NCBI GenBank assembly: GCA_947477745.1
Contig: CANJUF010000011.1
Coordinates: 1 to 64,000, forward strand
Length of the DNA: 64,000 nt
Direction: 5' to 3'
Source of the DNA: Sphingomonadaceae bacterium
GTDB taxonomy: Bacteria > Pseudomonadota > Alphaproteobacteria > Sphingomonadales > Sphingomonadaceae
Part shown: positions 17,086-25,859 of the stretch, piece after piece
Numbering within the stretch: the stretch's first letter is position 1
Layout: each line of letters opens with the position of its first letter
Notes under the pieces: generated by a model
Told to the model about the DNA's origin: nothing
Seen by the model: only the letters and a program-made list of their open reading frames with translations
Database searches by the model: none
Made by a program: the position numbers and the translations under genes

Positions 17086-17816
17086 CGATCCGGTCCCGAT
17101 TCTCCGCCCAGCCACCATCTGCCTCGGCCCATGACGCGGTCCATCAGGTCGGGGTCCATGTCTGCCAGATCGGCACGGTCTGCCTCGACCAGAGCCTTGT
17201 AGCGCGGCTGCACGCGAGCCAGGCCGGGGCGCTGCGCCACTTCTTCCAGCCAGCGATTGAGCCCGGCATAGCGGCTGGTATCGATGCCGACCATGCCCGG
17301 ATGACGCCACAGCCAGGGGAAGGTCGCGACATCGGCAATCGAGAAGTGGTCGCCGGCAAGAAAACGCTCGGCGCGCAGGCGCTCGTCATAGACTCCGCAC
17401 AGTCGCACAGCCTGCGTCACGAAACGCCGCCGCGAATAGTCTTCGCCCGGCACGCTGGCCGAGCTGAAATGCGTTGCATTGCCCAGCGATGGCCCGACGC
17501 TGCTCATCTGCAGCATCAGCCATTGCATCACCGTGCTGCGCTGCGCTGGGCCATCGCCCAGCAGCATGCCCGTCTTTTCGGCGAGATAGACGAGGATCGC
17601 GCCCGATTCGAACACGGTGAACGGCGCGCCGCGGGGGCCGTCAGGATCGACCAGCACCGGCAGCTTGCGATAGGGATGCAGTTTCTCGAACCCGTCCGCA
17701 AAGTGCTCGCCGCGATAGACGCGCACGCGGTTGAGTTCGAATGGCAGGTCGAGTTCGCCCAGCATAAACATCGCCTTGAGCGTGTTGGGGGTCATGCAGG
17801 CGTGAAGCTCGATCAT
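17082..17816 (-). CDS. Glutathione S-transferase family protein
   Basis: 244 residues read from the ATG at 17816, which begins IELHACMTPNTLKAMFMLGEL. The N-terminal thioredoxin-like domain includes KLPVLVDP with the cis-Pro that contacts glutathione and FESGAILVYLAEKTG with the Glu-Ser pair that holds the gamma-glutamyl end. The helical C-terminal domain carries the N-capping motif FLAGDHFSIADVATFPWLWRH. The layout resembles YfcG/Ure2-like GSTs, which often reduce disulfides. It sits between the TlpA-like and TIM-barrel genes with 2-4 bp spacing or overlap, so these three form an operon. gshA, which supplies glutathione, is at 55.5 kb. Confidence 0.92.
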   Translation of the reverse strand: MIELHACMTPNTLKAMFMLGELDLPFELNRVRVYRGEHFADGFEKLHPYRKLPVLVDPDGPRGAPFTVFESGAILVYLAEKTGMLLGDGPAQRSTVMQWLMLQMSSVGPSLGNATHFSSASVPGEDYSRRRFVTQAVRLCGVYDERLRAERFLAGDHFSIADVATFPWLWRHPGMVGIDTSRYAGLNRWLEEVAQRPGLARVQPRYKALVEADRADLADMDPDLMDRVMGRGRWWLGGESGPDR

Positions 17817-17818
17817 GA

Positions 17819-18397
17819 TCAGCCCTTGGCCGGCAGACGGGCTTCGGCGAGCAGCTTCAAGCTCTCCTCGTCGGTCCAGTCGCGGTCGCCGATATAGCGC
17901 CACACTTCCTTGCCCGAGGCATCGTAAAGCACGGTCATCGGCAGGCTTTGCGCGCCGTAATGCGTGGGCAGCGCGCCCGCGCTGTCGATCCAGGCGGGAA
18001 GCTGGGCGAGGCCGCGCGTGTCGAGAAACTGCTGCACCGCTGCGGCATCGCCCATGTCCTGCGAGATGGTGACGACCTCGACGCCCACATCGGCGCGGTT
18101 GGCGATTGCGTTCAAGGTCGGCAATTCCTTGACGCAGGGCGCGCACCATGTCGCCCACAGGTTGACGAGCACCGGCTGGCCCTTGAGGCTGGCGAGCGTC
18201 AGTTCCTCGCCATCGGGATCGCGCACCGTCACCTCGGGCAGGCTCTTACCCGCTTGGCTGCGATCGAGCTTGCTGGCGGAAGCTTTGGCGCCAGCCTCAG
18301 CCTCCGGTTGCCTCGGCGCGCCGGTTTGCCTATCGCAGCCGCCTGCAAGCAGCGCGCAGGCCAGGACAAGCGACTTGAATAACGGCGACCAGACCAA
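17819..18397 (-). CDS. TlpA-like thioredoxin-fold lipoprotein
   Basis: About 192 residues if started at the TTG at 18397, which has GGAG nine bases upstream and gives a clean lipoprotein signal ([16 protein letters not shown]). A longer frame reaches ATG 18490 but would run through argH. The domain has [15 protein letters not shown] (active CxxC), the typical [14 protein letters not shown] with cis-Pro, and a central insertion. It should be anchored in a membrane facing the periplasm and reduce disulfides, for example for cytochrome c or oxidase assembly. Its proposed start overlaps the proposed argH start on the other strand by about 23 bp. Confidence 0.85.
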   Translation of the reverse strand: MVWSPLFKSLVLACALLAGGCDRQTGAPRQPEAEAGAKASASKLDRSQAGKSLPEVTVRDPDGEELTLASLKGQPVLVNLWATWCAPCVKELPTLNAIANRADVGVEVVTISQDMGDAAAVQQFLDTRGLAQLPAWIDSAGALPTHYGAQSLPMTVLYDASGKEVWRYIGDRDWTDEESLKLLAEARLPAKG

Positions 18398-19796
18398 GGG
18401 TGCAGGCTCCAACCAGATGTGGGGCGGACGGTTCGATGGCGGGCCGTCTGCGATCATGCGCGAGATAAATGCCTCGATCCCCTTCGACAAGGCGCTGTGG
18501 CGTCAGGATATTGCCGCGAGCAAGGCGCATGTGACCATGCTCGGCGCGCAGGGTATCGTTTCGGGAGAGGATGTCGAGGCGATCCTTTCCGGGCTCGGCA
18601 AGGTTGCTGCCGAATACGAGGCGAATGGCGTCCCCGAGGACTGGGCGCTCGAAGACATCCACATGACCACCGAGAGCCGGCTTGCCGAACTGATCGGCCC
18701 GGCTGCGGGGAGGCTGCACACCGCGCGCAGCCGCAACGATCAGGTGGCGACCGATTTCAAGCTGTGGGTGCGCGATGCGATCGACCAGGCCGACGCCGGT
18801 CTCGAGGCTTTGCAGAAAGCGTTAGTTACCCGCGCGGGCGAACACGCCGCCTCGATCATGCCGGGCTTTACGCACCTGCAGACCGCGCAGCCGGTCACCT
18901 TGGGCCATCACCTTATGGCCTATTACGAAATGATGGCGCGCGACCGTTCGCGGTTTGCCGATGCGCGTGCGCGGATGAACCGGTGCCCGCTCGGATCGGC
19001 GGCGCTGGCGGGAACCGGCTTTGCCATCGACCGCGAGATGACCGCAAAGGCGCTCGGTTTCGACGGGCCCAGCGCCAACAGCCTCGACGGCGTGTCCGAC
19101 CGCGATTTCGCGCTCGATTACCTCTCGGCGGCGGCGCAGTGTGCGCTGCACCTCTCGCGGCTGGCGGAAGAATTCGTGCTGTGGGCGAGCCAGCCGTTCG
19201 GGTGGATTGCGCTGCCCGACAGCCTGTCCACCGGCAGCTCGATCATGCCGCAGAAGAAAAACCCCGATGCCGCCGAGCTGGTGCGCGGCCATTCGGGCCG
19301 GATCACAGGCTGCCTGGTCAGCCTGATGATGACCATGAAGGGCCTGCCGCTCGCCTATTCGAAGGACATGCAGGACGACAAGCCGCCGGTGTTCGAAGCG
19401 GCCTCGCTGCTCGCGCTTTCCATCGCGGCGATGACCGGGATGGTCGCCGATACCCAGTTCAGCACCGAGCGGATGCGCTCGGCGGCCGAACTCGGCTATG
19501 CCACCGCGACCGATCTGGCGGACTGGCTGGTGCGCGAGGCGGACATTCCATTTCGCGAGGCGCACCACATCACCGGCGCGGCGGTGAAGCTGGCCGAAGC
19601 GCGCGGCGTTGCGCTCGATCAGTTGCCCTTGCAGGACCTGAAGGCGATCGATGCGCGTATTGACGAGCGGGTGATTGCCGCGCTTTCGGTCGAGGCTTCG
19701 GTTGCGGCGCGAAGCAGCCACGGCGGCACCGCTCCGGGTCAGGTGCGCCTGCGGGTTGCCGAGGCGCGCATCACGCTTGGGATGGACGCATCATGA
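18375..19796 (+). CDS. argH: Argininosuccinate lyase
   Basis: Splits argininosuccinate into arginine and fumarate, the last step of arginine synthesis. Seen: [25 protein letters not shown] at the N terminus (read here without extension from residue 15), [14 protein letters not shown], the fumarase/aspartase signature [15 protein letters not shown] with the catalytic Ser loop, and SYDGTA-equivalent residues late. The TTG at 18375 has AGGA eight bases upstream and adds 14 residues (473 total). The ATG at 18417 gives 459, the usual length, but has a poor ribosome site. The two downstream genes follow with a 4-bp overlap and a 6-bp gap, so argH, the small lipoprotein gene and lysA look like one operon for two amino acid endpoints. 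Confidence 0.95.
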   Translation: MNNGDQTKGAGSNQMWGGRFDGGPSAIMREINASIPFDKALWRQDIAASKAHVTMLGAQGIVSGEDVEAILSGLGKVAAEYEANGVPEDWALEDIHMTTESRLAELIGPAAGRLHTARSRNDQVATDFKLWVRDAIDQADAGLEALQKALVTRAGEHAASIMPGFTHLQTAQPVTLGHHLMAYYEMMARDRSRFADARARMNRCPLGSAALAGTGFAIDREMTAKALGFDGPSANSLDGVSDRDFALDYLSAAAQCALHLSRLAEEFVLWASQPFGWIALPDSLSTGSSIMPQKKNPDAAELVRGHSGRITGCLVSLMMTMKGLPLAYSKDMQDDKPPVFEAASLLALSIAAMTGMVADTQFSTERMRSAAELGYATATDLADWLVREADIPFREAHHITGAAVKLAEARGVALDQLPLQDLKAIDARIDERVIAALSVEASVAARSSHGGTAPGQVRLRVAEARITLGMDAS

Positions 19797-20038
19797 TCCG
19801 CTTCGCCTTCCTGCTGCTCGCCTTGTCCGCGTCGCTTGCAGCTTGCGGCAACCGAGCCGCGCTCGAGCCGAAGCAGGGCCAAAGCCTGCCCGTCGCGCCT
19901 TATGGCCGCGAGGAACCGCTCGAGGCTGATGCCTTGCTGGTGCCGTCACCGCAGGCCGTGCCCGAACGCTCGGTCGAGCTTCGCCGCCGCTCCGAAGAGC
20001 GGGCAAACGACGCGTTTGATCTGCCGCCGAAAGAATAG
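19793..20038 (+). CDS. Small lipoprotein (LptM-like)
   Basis: 81 residues. Starts [20 protein letters not shown], a lipoprotein signal with cleavage before the Cys. The mature part is short, Pro/Glu/Arg-rich and ends DAFDLPPKE. Small lipoproteins between argH or cyaY and lysA are the LptM (YifL) type in proteobacteria, where LptM assists maturation of the LPS transporter LptD. The position supports that reading, but the sequence itself is too simple to prove it. ATGA overlap with argH. Confidence 0.8.
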   Translation: MIRFAFLLLALSASLAACGNRAALEPKQGQSLPVAPYGREEPLEADALLVPSPQAVPERSVELRRRSEERANDAFDLPPKE

Positions 20039-20044
20039 TGACCA

Positions 20045-21304
20045 ATGGACCATTTCAACTATATCGGCGGCGTGCTCCATGCCGAGAACGTCCCGCTTTC
20101 TGTCATTGCAGAGGCAGTCGGCACGCCGGTCTATGTCTATTCGCGCGCCACGCTCGAGCGCCATGCCCAGGTGTTCCGCGAGGCGCTGTCGGTGCTGCCC
20201 AGGGTCCACCTCGCCTATGCGATGAAGGCCAATCCCAATCTTGCCGTGCTCAAGGTGCTGGCGGCGCAGGGTTACGGGGCTGACATCGTTTCGGGAGGCG
20301 AACTGGAACGCGCGCTGGCGGCGGGGATGCCGGCAGCCGATGTCGTGTTTTCCGGGGTCGGCAAGGATGCCGCCGAAATGGCTCGCGCGCTCGAAGTGGG
20401 TCTGGGCCAGTTCAACCTCGAGAGCGAGGAAGAGGGGATCGAACTTGCCGCCATCGCTGCCGCCATGGGCAAACGCGCGGTCTGCACACTGCGGGTCAAT
20501 CCCGATGTCGATGCCGGCACCCATGCCAAGATTTCAACCGGCAAGGCCGAGAACAAGTTCGGCGTCGCTTATGACCGTGCGGCTCAGATCTATGCACGGC
20601 TGAGAAGACTTGAAGGCCTCGAAATGCGCGGGCTGGCGGTGCACATCGGCAGTCAGATTACCGATCTCGAACCCTCGCGGCAGGCCTTTGCCAAAATGGG
20701 CGGCCTGATGCGGGATTTGCGGGGGCAGGGGTTAACCGTCACCCATATGGACCTGGGCGGCGGGCTTGGCGTGCCTTACCGCGCGGGTGAAGTGCTGCCC
20801 GATCCGGCCGCATATGGCGCAATGGTCGCCGAGGTCACGCGTGATTGGGATGCGACGATCATGTTCGAGCCGGGGCGGGTGATCGCGGGCAACACCGGGG
20901 TGCTGCTGACCAGGGTTATCCGGGTGAAGCCGGGGGTGACATGCCCGTTCGTGATCGTCGATGCGGCGATGAACGATCTGGCGCGGCCCGCTATGTACGA
21001 CGCCTGGCACGATTTCGCCGCAGTTGAACCGAGCGGCGAACGGATGACCGCTAACATTGTCGGCCCGATCTGCGAAAGCTCCGACACGTTTGCCATGGGC
21101 CGCGATATCGATGCGGTCGCCGCAGGCGATCTTGCCGTATTCCGCACTGCCGGAGCTTACGGCGCGACCATGGCCAACACATACAACAGCCGCCCGCTGG
21201 TGCCCGAAGTGATGGTCGATGGAGACCGCTGGGCGATCGTGGCGAACCGGATCGAGCCCGCTGCAATCCTCGCCGCCGAGACCGTGCCGGACTGGCTGGA
21301 ATAA
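20045..21304 (+). CDS. lysA: Diaminopimelate decarboxylase
   Basis: 419 residues. PLP-dependent fold-III enzyme that decarboxylates meso-diaminopimelate to lysine. Seen: GTPVYVYSRATLERH near the start, LAYAMKANPNLAVLKVLAAQG with the PLP-binding Lys, GYGADIVSGGEL, MRGLAVHIGSQI, DLGGGLGVPY (phosphate loop), FEPGRVIAGNTG, and GPICESSDTF with the second-site Cys. Follows argH and the small lipoprotein by 6 bp and is followed 3 bp later by the siroheme-type gene. Confidence 0.97.
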   Translation: MDHFNYIGGVLHAENVPLSVIAEAVGTPVYVYSRATLERHAQVFREALSVLPRVHLAYAMKANPNLAVLKVLAAQGYGADIVSGGELERALAAGMPAADVVFSGVGKDAAEMARALEVGLGQFNLESEEEGIELAAIAAAMGKRAVCTLRVNPDVDAGTHAKISTGKAENKFGVAYDRAAQIYARLRRLEGLEMRGLAVHIGSQITDLEPSRQAFAKMGGLMRDLRGQGLTVTHMDLGGGLGVPYRAGEVLPDPAAYGAMVAEVTRDWDATIMFEPGRVIAGNTGVLLTRVIRVKPGVTCPFVIVDAAMNDLARPAMYDAWHDFAAVEPSGERMTANIVGPICESSDTFAMGRDIDAVAAGDLAVFRTAGAYGATMANTYNSRPLVPEVMVDGDRWAIVANRIEPAAILAAETVPDWLE

Positions 21305-21307
21305 CTC

Positions 21308-22102
21308 GTGACCGATACGCTGCCTCTGTTCCACCGCATCGCAGGTCAGCCGGTGGTGGTGCTGGGCGAGGGCGAGGCGGCCATGGCCAAGCGCCGGCTG
21401 GTCGAGCGCGCTGGCGGCATTGTCGTCGATGACATCCAGACCGGCATCGATCAGGGCGCGCGGCTCGCTTTCGTGGCGCATGACAACGGCGATGCCGCGT
21501 CCGGCGACGCCATTCGCCTGCGCTGCGCGGGCTTGCTGGTCAATGTGACCGACCAGCCCGAGTTGTGCGATTTCGTGCTGCCATCGGTGCTCGACCGCTC
21601 GCCGGTCCTGATCGCGGTGGGGACCGGCGGGGCTTCAGCGGGACTCGCCAAGGCGCTGCGACTGCGGCTCGAAACGATCCTGCCGCAGTCGCTCGGGCGG
21701 CTGGCTGATGCGCTGTTCGAGGCGCGCGGCAGGATGCGCGCACGCTGGCCGAGTGCGGGCGAGCGGCGGCGCGCGCTCGATATGGCGCTGGCCGAGCATG
21801 GCATGCTCGATCCGCTGCGCGAGGCCAGCGCCGATCTGGTGCCCGCATGGCTCGAAGGCGCCGATCCGGGCGCCGAAGCCGCGCTGCACGAGATAGTTCT
21901 CGCCAGCCAGCATCCCGACGACCTGACGTTGCGGCAGGCGCGGCTGCTTGGCATGGCCGATGCCGTGATCCACGAACAGGGCATCGCCGCGGCGGTGCTC
22001 GACCGCGCCCGCGCCGATGCGGTTCGCCTTGCCATCATGCCGGGTGAGGACGCGCCGCAGCGGCAAGGCATCGTTGTCGTGCTCCGCGCCTCGCGAAGCT
22101 GA
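21308..22102 (+). CDS. Siroheme synthase-like precorrin-2 dehydrogenase/ferrochelatase (CysG N-terminal type)
   Basis: 264 residues from a GTG. The N-terminal Rossmann domain reads PVVVLGEGEAAMAKRRLVERAGG, then LLVNVTDQPELCDFVLPSVLDR (precorrin-2 NAD site and catalytic Asp region) and GTGGASAGLAKALRLRLE. These match CysG/Met8p. It has no uroporphyrin methyltransferase domain, so it should do oxidation and iron insertion only. The C-terminal 100 residues are more divergent than usual and have an arginine-rich dimer-like segment. Siroheme serves sulfite or nitrite reductase; none is in the window. Last gene of the argH-lysA run. Confidence 0.85.
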   Translation: MTDTLPLFHRIAGQPVVVLGEGEAAMAKRRLVERAGGIVVDDIQTGIDQGARLAFVAHDNGDAASGDAIRLRCAGLLVNVTDQPELCDFVLPSVLDRSPVLIAVGTGGASAGLAKALRLRLETILPQSLGRLADALFEARGRMRARWPSAGERRRALDMALAEHGMLDPLREASADLVPAWLEGADPGAEAALHEIVLASQHPDDLTLRQARLLGMADAVIHEQGIAAAVLDRARADAVRLAIMPGEDAPQRQGIVVVLRASRS

Positions 22103-22126
22103 AACGCGGCCTCGCGCGCCCGTTTC

Positions 22127-22229
22127 CCTTACAATCTTTTAACTTAGCTCCGCCCGCTCCCCCCCGCACAGTGCGGCGTGCGCAATTTCCCGCGCACGCA
22201 TTCAGCACACCATATTGGGGGTATGAACC
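22127..22229 (+). promoter_or_regulatory. Structured leader region before the 54-residue peptide gene
   Basis: An AT-rich patch (TTACAATCTTTTAACTTAG, 22130-22148) in GC-rich surroundings is a promoter candidate. It is followed by two small hairpins: CCGCA/TGCGG near 22164-22176 and a perfect 8-bp stem GCGTGCGC/GCGCACGC with an 8-base loop (22176-22183, 22192-22199). The base pairing is directly visible; promoter and regulatory roles are inferred. Confidence 0.35.
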
Positions 22230-22394
22230 ATGAACCTTCCGAAAATCGACATCTCGTCGCTTCCCGATCTCGACACCCTGACCGGCCTGTTCGGCTCGCT
22301 CGTCGATGCCGCCCGCGTCCAGAGCTCGGACGATACGATCGTGTTCCTGATCACGTTCCTCTACGAAATCGACCCGACTCGCGGTATGTTCTGA
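22230..22394 (+). CDS. 54-residue peptide, candidate precursor of a modification cassette
   Basis: Starts MNLPKIDISSLPDLDTLTGL, continues with a hydrophobic FGSLVDAARVQ helix and ends in a hydrophobic/aromatic tail VFLITFLYEIDPTRGMF. It has no Cys and no signal peptide. GGGGG lies about 8 bases before the ATG. A separate short open frame overlaps it and was rejected because it gives no protein-like sequence. It is 16 bp ahead of two overlapping genes for paralogous cupin-like proteins. The arrangement (short acidic amphipathic head, distinct tail, modification-type proteins directly after) resembles ribosomally made modified peptide loci; that is inference. I do not recognise a named family. 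Confidence 0.7.
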   Translation: MNLPKIDISSLPDLDTLTGLFGSLVDAARVQSSDDTIVFLITFLYEIDPTRGMF

Positions 22395-22410
22395 TAGGGC
22401 GCTGCAAAGG

Positions 22411-23376
22411 ATGATCATCCATCCGGAACTGCGTGCGCTGCGGGACGACGATAGCCCGCAGCGCATCGCGCAGGAGGCCTTGGTGGCCCGCGTTTCAGCT
22501 TGGCGCGATCAGCCGCATGTCACGGCGCTGCTCGGTGCGGTGAGGGGGTTTGCCGGGGGCGGCGATCTTGCCGACCATCCCGCGCTGGCCCGCATGTTCG
22601 ATCCGGCCTGCGGCGAGGCCATGCAGCTCGCCCGGGAACTTGCCGGGGAGACCTGCGCCGCGCTCGCCGAAAACTGGCTCGGCCATGCGCCATTCCGCCA
22701 TTTCACCGATGACGCGATCTCGACGCTGCAACTCGCGCGTTCGGGTTATGTCACACTTTCGCTCGTCGCCATCGACGGCTCTGGCCTTGCCAGACGCCCG
22801 CCCGCGACGACCGCCGATTTTTCGCCCAGCCAGGTGTGGGAGCGCGTCCTTGCGGGCAAGGCGCGCGCCGTGATCGTGGATCGCGGCGCGACCCGGCCCG
22901 ATCGCGCCGATCTTTCCGCCAGCGACGTGTCGCTTGTGCCAGGGTCGCTGATCGTGCGCGATGCGCGCTCCCGCCATATGCGCCTGGACAGCGTCGAGGG
23001 CTGCCTCGTCTCGCTGCGGCTGCAGCGCCGCCTGCCCGATGCGGGGCCGACGCGCGAATATGCGCTCACTGATGGCGCGCTGGTGCATCAGGCCGCAGGC
23101 ACGCCAGTCGACAGCCGGACTGAGCTGATGATGGCGCTGCTTGACCGCATGGGCCGCACCGATGCCGCACCCGCCATGGCGGCAATCGCTTGCGAGGATG
23201 GCAGCACGCCGCTGCGCTGGCAGGCGCTGCGTGAGTGCCTCTCGCTCGACACGGCGACTGGATTTTCGGCGCTGGGCGAAGTCGCGCGGCGCTCTTACGA
23301 TGAATTGGCCGCAGCTGCAGGCGCGCTGCGCTCGCAGCTCATCGAAAGTTATCCTCAGCTCAAGGAGATCGCCTGA
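22411..23376 (+). CDS. Cupin-like partner protein lacking the metal ligands (degenerate paralog of the next gene)
   Basis: 321 residues, no family name that I recognise. The N-terminal 90 residues are helical. A beta-rich middle (HFTDDAISTLQLARSGYVTLSL from H97, then DVSLVPGSLIVRD and GCLVSLRLQRRL) can be aligned with the cupin-like core of the next protein, but the HxH pair is HFT here and the later His residues are absent. A helical C-terminal domain ends STPLRWQALRECLSLD, matching the SERMRLASWRALAARA segment of its neighbour. It therefore looks like a non-catalytic partner, perhaps a substrate-recognition subunit. It follows the peptide gene by 16 bp and overlaps the next start (TGATG). 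Confidence 0.7.
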   Translation: MIIHPELRALRDDDSPQRIAQEALVARVSAWRDQPHVTALLGAVRGFAGGGDLADHPALARMFDPACGEAMQLARELAGETCAALAENWLGHAPFRHFTDDAISTLQLARSGYVTLSLVAIDGSGLARRPPATTADFSPSQVWERVLAGKARAVIVDRGATRPDRADLSASDVSLVPGSLIVRDARSRHMRLDSVEGCLVSLRLQRRLPDAGPTREYALTDGALVHQAAGTPVDSRTELMMALLDRMGRTDAAPAMAAIACEDGSTPLRWQALRECLSLDTATGFSALGEVARRSYDELAAAAGALRSQLIESYPQLKEIA

Positions 23377-24284
23377 TGCCCCGCGTGCTCGATGTCGCTC
23401 CCGCCGAAATGTGCAGCGTCGCCGAATGCGTCGATGCGCTCAAGACCAGGGGCTTCGACCCGCGCGACGAAGACAGTCTCCAGCATGGCGCGCTGCTGCT
23501 GCGGCGGCTGGGCGGCGACCGCAGCCTCCTTGCCGACATGCTGGTGGCCGAGCTTGAAGCGCGGCACCGCGAGGAGGACGGGGCCAACTTCTACGGCCCG
23601 CAAGTGGTCATGCTTCACGCGCCCGATGGCGGCGATTTCTTCATGCGCGCCAATATCTGGCCGTCCGAGGACGAATACATGATGCGCGCCAGCGGCGGCG
23701 CTTCGTTCGTCTATGGCTTCCCGCACGATCACAACTTCGATTTCCTTACGCTCGGCTATTTCGGCCCGGGTTACTGGAGCGAGTATTACGAATACGAATA
23801 CGAGGATGTGGTCGGTTGGCAGGGCGAGCCGGTGGCGCTGCGCTTCATCGAGAAGTCTGCGCTCAGCGAGGGCAAGATCATGCATTACCGCGCGCACCGC
23901 GACGTTCACGCGCAGCTTCCCGCCGATTCGCTTTCGGTCTCGATCAACATCATGCATTCGGGCGGATCGCTGGGCTGGATGGACCAGTACAACTTCGACA
24001 TCGAAAACAGCCGGGTCGGGCGGATAGTCTCGCCCGGATCGAGCGAGGCGTTCCTGCGGGTCGCGGTGGGCCTTGGCGCGCCCGAGGCGCTTGAGCTTGC
24101 CGAGACTTTCGGCGCGCGGCACCCCAGTGAGCGGATGCGGCTGGCCTCGTGGCGCGCGCTGGCGGCGCGGGCCGAGGGAGAGGCCGGGCGCGACCTGGTG
24201 TGGCGGCGCGCGGAACGCTCAGGCAGCAGGCTGGTCGCGGCAGAGGCGCGGGGCCAGCGGCGGGTGTTAGAACGCGCTTCCTGA
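23376..24284 (+). CDS. Cupin-like putative metal-dependent enzyme with His-rich core
   Basis: 302 residues. The core contains GFPHDHNFDFLTLGYFGPGY with H117 and H119, a YYEYEYED acidic-aromatic stretch, and HYRAHRDVH (H170, H174, H178) followed by a beta strand SLSVSINIMHSGG. Two His/acid clusters on neighbouring strands fit a cupin or 2-oxoglutarate/iron-type double-stranded helix. The C-terminal third is helical with many Arg/Ala residues. It is paralogous to the gene before it, which lacks these ligands. Together with the 54-residue peptide it forms a three-gene unit; peptide hydroxylation or similar is a guess. It overlaps ruvX at the convergent ends by 18 bp. Confidence 0.7.
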   Translation: MPRVLDVAPAEMCSVAECVDALKTRGFDPRDEDSLQHGALLLRRLGGDRSLLADMLVAELEARHREEDGANFYGPQVVMLHAPDGGDFFMRANIWPSEDEYMMRASGGASFVYGFPHDHNFDFLTLGYFGPGYWSEYYEYEYEDVVGWQGEPVALRFIEKSALSEGKIMHYRAHRDVHAQLPADSLSVSINIMHSGGSLGWMDQYNFDIENSRVGRIVSPGSSEAFLRVAVGLGAPEALELAETFGARHPSERMRLASWRALAARAEGEAGRDLVWRRAERSGSRLVAAEARGQRRVLERAS

Positions 24285-24752
24285 AAGCGCATCGATCGCG
24301 CCTTGCAGAATAACCGCGGCTGCCGCCGAATCGATCCGCTCGGCGCGCTTGGCCCGGCTCATGTCGAGACCGATGAGGTCGCGTTCGGCGCTCGCAGTCG
24401 ACCAGCGCTCGTCCCACAGCAGCACCGGCAGGGCCAGCGCCTCGGCGAGATTGCGCGCATAGGCACGGCTTGACTGCGCGCGCGGCCCTTCGCTCGAATC
24501 CATGTTGAGCGGCAAGCCAAGGACGATGCCGGCAACGCTGCGCTCCTGGCACAGCGCCCTGAGCAATTCCTTGTCCGCGCCAAACTTGCCGCGCGCCAGC
24601 GTCTTGCCGGGCGAGGCGAACCGCCAGCCCGCGTCGCACAGCGCCGTGCCCAGCGTCCTGGTGCCAAGGTCCAGGGCTAGCAGTACGCCGCCATGCGGCA
24701 GCGCCGCGCGGAATACCTCGCGGCTTTCGGTGATCAGGCTGCTGGTTTCCAT
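24267..24752 (-). CDS. ruvX: RuvX/YqgF Holliday-junction-resolvase-like protein
   Basis: 161 residues with the RNase H-like YqgF fold. Seen: LLALDLGTRTLGTALCD (first catalytic Asp), IVLGLPLNMDSSEGPR, LWDERWSTASAERDL, and the final DSAAAAVILQGAID with the last acidic ligand. Members process 16S rRNA precursor ends and resemble RuvC in fold. It is last in the minus-strand run from pyrE. Its start overlaps the DUF3089 gene by 19 bp. Confidence 0.94.
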   Translation of the reverse strand: METSSLITESREVFRAALPHGGVLLALDLGTRTLGTALCDAGWRFASPGKTLARGKFGADKELLRALCQERSVAGIVLGLPLNMDSSEGPRAQSSRAYARNLAEALALPVLLWDERWSTASAERDLIGLDMSRAKRAERIDSAAAAVILQGAIDALSGSAF

Positions 24753-25855
24753 GCCTTGACCCGGCGGATGAAATCGCTGCGCAGGTTGACCCAGAACAGT
24801 GTCACGTCGAACAGGTGATAATTGTTGCCGGGCATCACGTAGGGGCCGAGCCCCAGGTCGGGCACCTCGCCGATCGAGAGGAATCCGTCCTCGCGGCAGC
24901 GGGCGGAAACCTTGCCAGGCGACAATGCCCCGCTTTGGCCCTTGATGTCGGGGATCAGCGTGCCCTGATTGGCCGAGGCGGGGGCCGCGCCGCCGGCCTT
25001 TCCTGTCAGCGGGTTGGTGCAGACGAAGCGCGCCTCATCGAGCGACGATCCGTCCAGCCCCTTGGTGCGCTTCCAAGCTGCGAGCAGCATCTCGGTGTCG
25101 GCGGGTTCGGCGACGGTCAGCCACGAGACGATGCAACCGGTCTGCTCCGGGCTCGCACATGCGAGGAGACCCGTTTGCGGCAAGTCTTCGTCCACCGCCA
25201 CCGGCCAGCCGATCAGATAAGCGGCGGCAATGCGGCTGGCGAGCGGTTTGCCAGCCACCCGGTCGCGCAGCAGGCGGCGCAGGTGGTATGCCCCCTGGCT
25301 ATGCCCGGAGAGCACGATCGGCTTTTTCGGATCGACCGTGGCAATGAAGCGGTCGAAGGCGGCGAGCACGTCGCCATAGGCAAGGTCGAGCGCCTTCTGT
25401 CCCTCCGGCTTGTCGGTCAGGAAAGCGCCGATCGTCGCCTGACGGTAGCGCGGCGCCCACACGTCCACGCTCTTGTTGAAGGGGCTGGCCATGCCGCGCA
25501 CGAACAGGGCGGCAAGATCGCGAGACTTGGCGTCATCGTCAGGCGCATTCCACTGCGCCTTCTCGAAATAGCTGGTCGGGTGGACAAAGAACACCGGCAC
25601 CGCGAGCGCATCGGCATCTTCCTCGAGGCCCGAGGGCACCCACATCGCCGGATCGTTCGCGCCCATGCCGGGCCGCGCGATCCAGCGGTCGTATCCAGCA
25701 TAGGCGCCGCTCTCGACTTTCGGCCGGGGCGTGAACTCGCTGTCAGGGACGAAGGCAAATTCGGAAAGCTGCGATGACCATATCCGCAGCGCGAACATCG
25801 CCGCGATGACCAGCACGGTAATTCCGGCGACGATAAAGAGGAACTTGCGCGCCAT
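24734..25855 (-). CDS. DUF3089 alpha/beta-hydrolase-like protein
   Basis: About 373 residues from ATG 25855. One N-terminal membrane segment (FLFIVAGITVLVIAAMFAL) anchors it, leaving a hydrolase-like domain on the periplasmic side. The nucleophile elbow is VLSGHSQGAYHLRRLL, preceded by VFFVHPTSYFEKAQWN, and the late NNYHLFDVTLFW segment supplies a candidate His. DUF3089 proteins are mostly uncharacterised serine hydrolases of sphingomonads and relatives. It lies directly after lepB, with 4 bp between. Confidence 0.85.
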   Translation of the reverse strand: MARKFLFIVAGITVLVIAAMFALRIWSSQLSEFAFVPDSEFTPRPKVESGAYAGYDRWIARPGMGANDPAMWVPSGLEEDADALAVPVFFVHPTSYFEKAQWNAPDDDAKSRDLAALFVRGMASPFNKSVDVWAPRYRQATIGAFLTDKPEGQKALDLAYGDVLAAFDRFIATVDPKKPIVLSGHSQGAYHLRRLLRDRVAGKPLASRIAAAYLIGWPVAVDEDLPQTGLLACASPEQTGCIVSWLTVAEPADTEMLLAAWKRTKGLDGSSLDEARFVCTNPLTGKAGGAAPASANQGTLIPDIKGQSGALSPGKVSARCREDGFLSIGEVPDLGLGPYVMPGNNYHLFDVTLFWVNLRSDFIRRVKAWKPAA

Positions 25856-25859
25856 CGGC

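Noticed and set aside
22178..22414. A 78-codon frame overlapping the 54-residue peptide gene
   Set aside because: Its translation is Arg/Pro/His-rich noise and it lacks a ribosome site; the 54-codon frame is protein-like and better placed.
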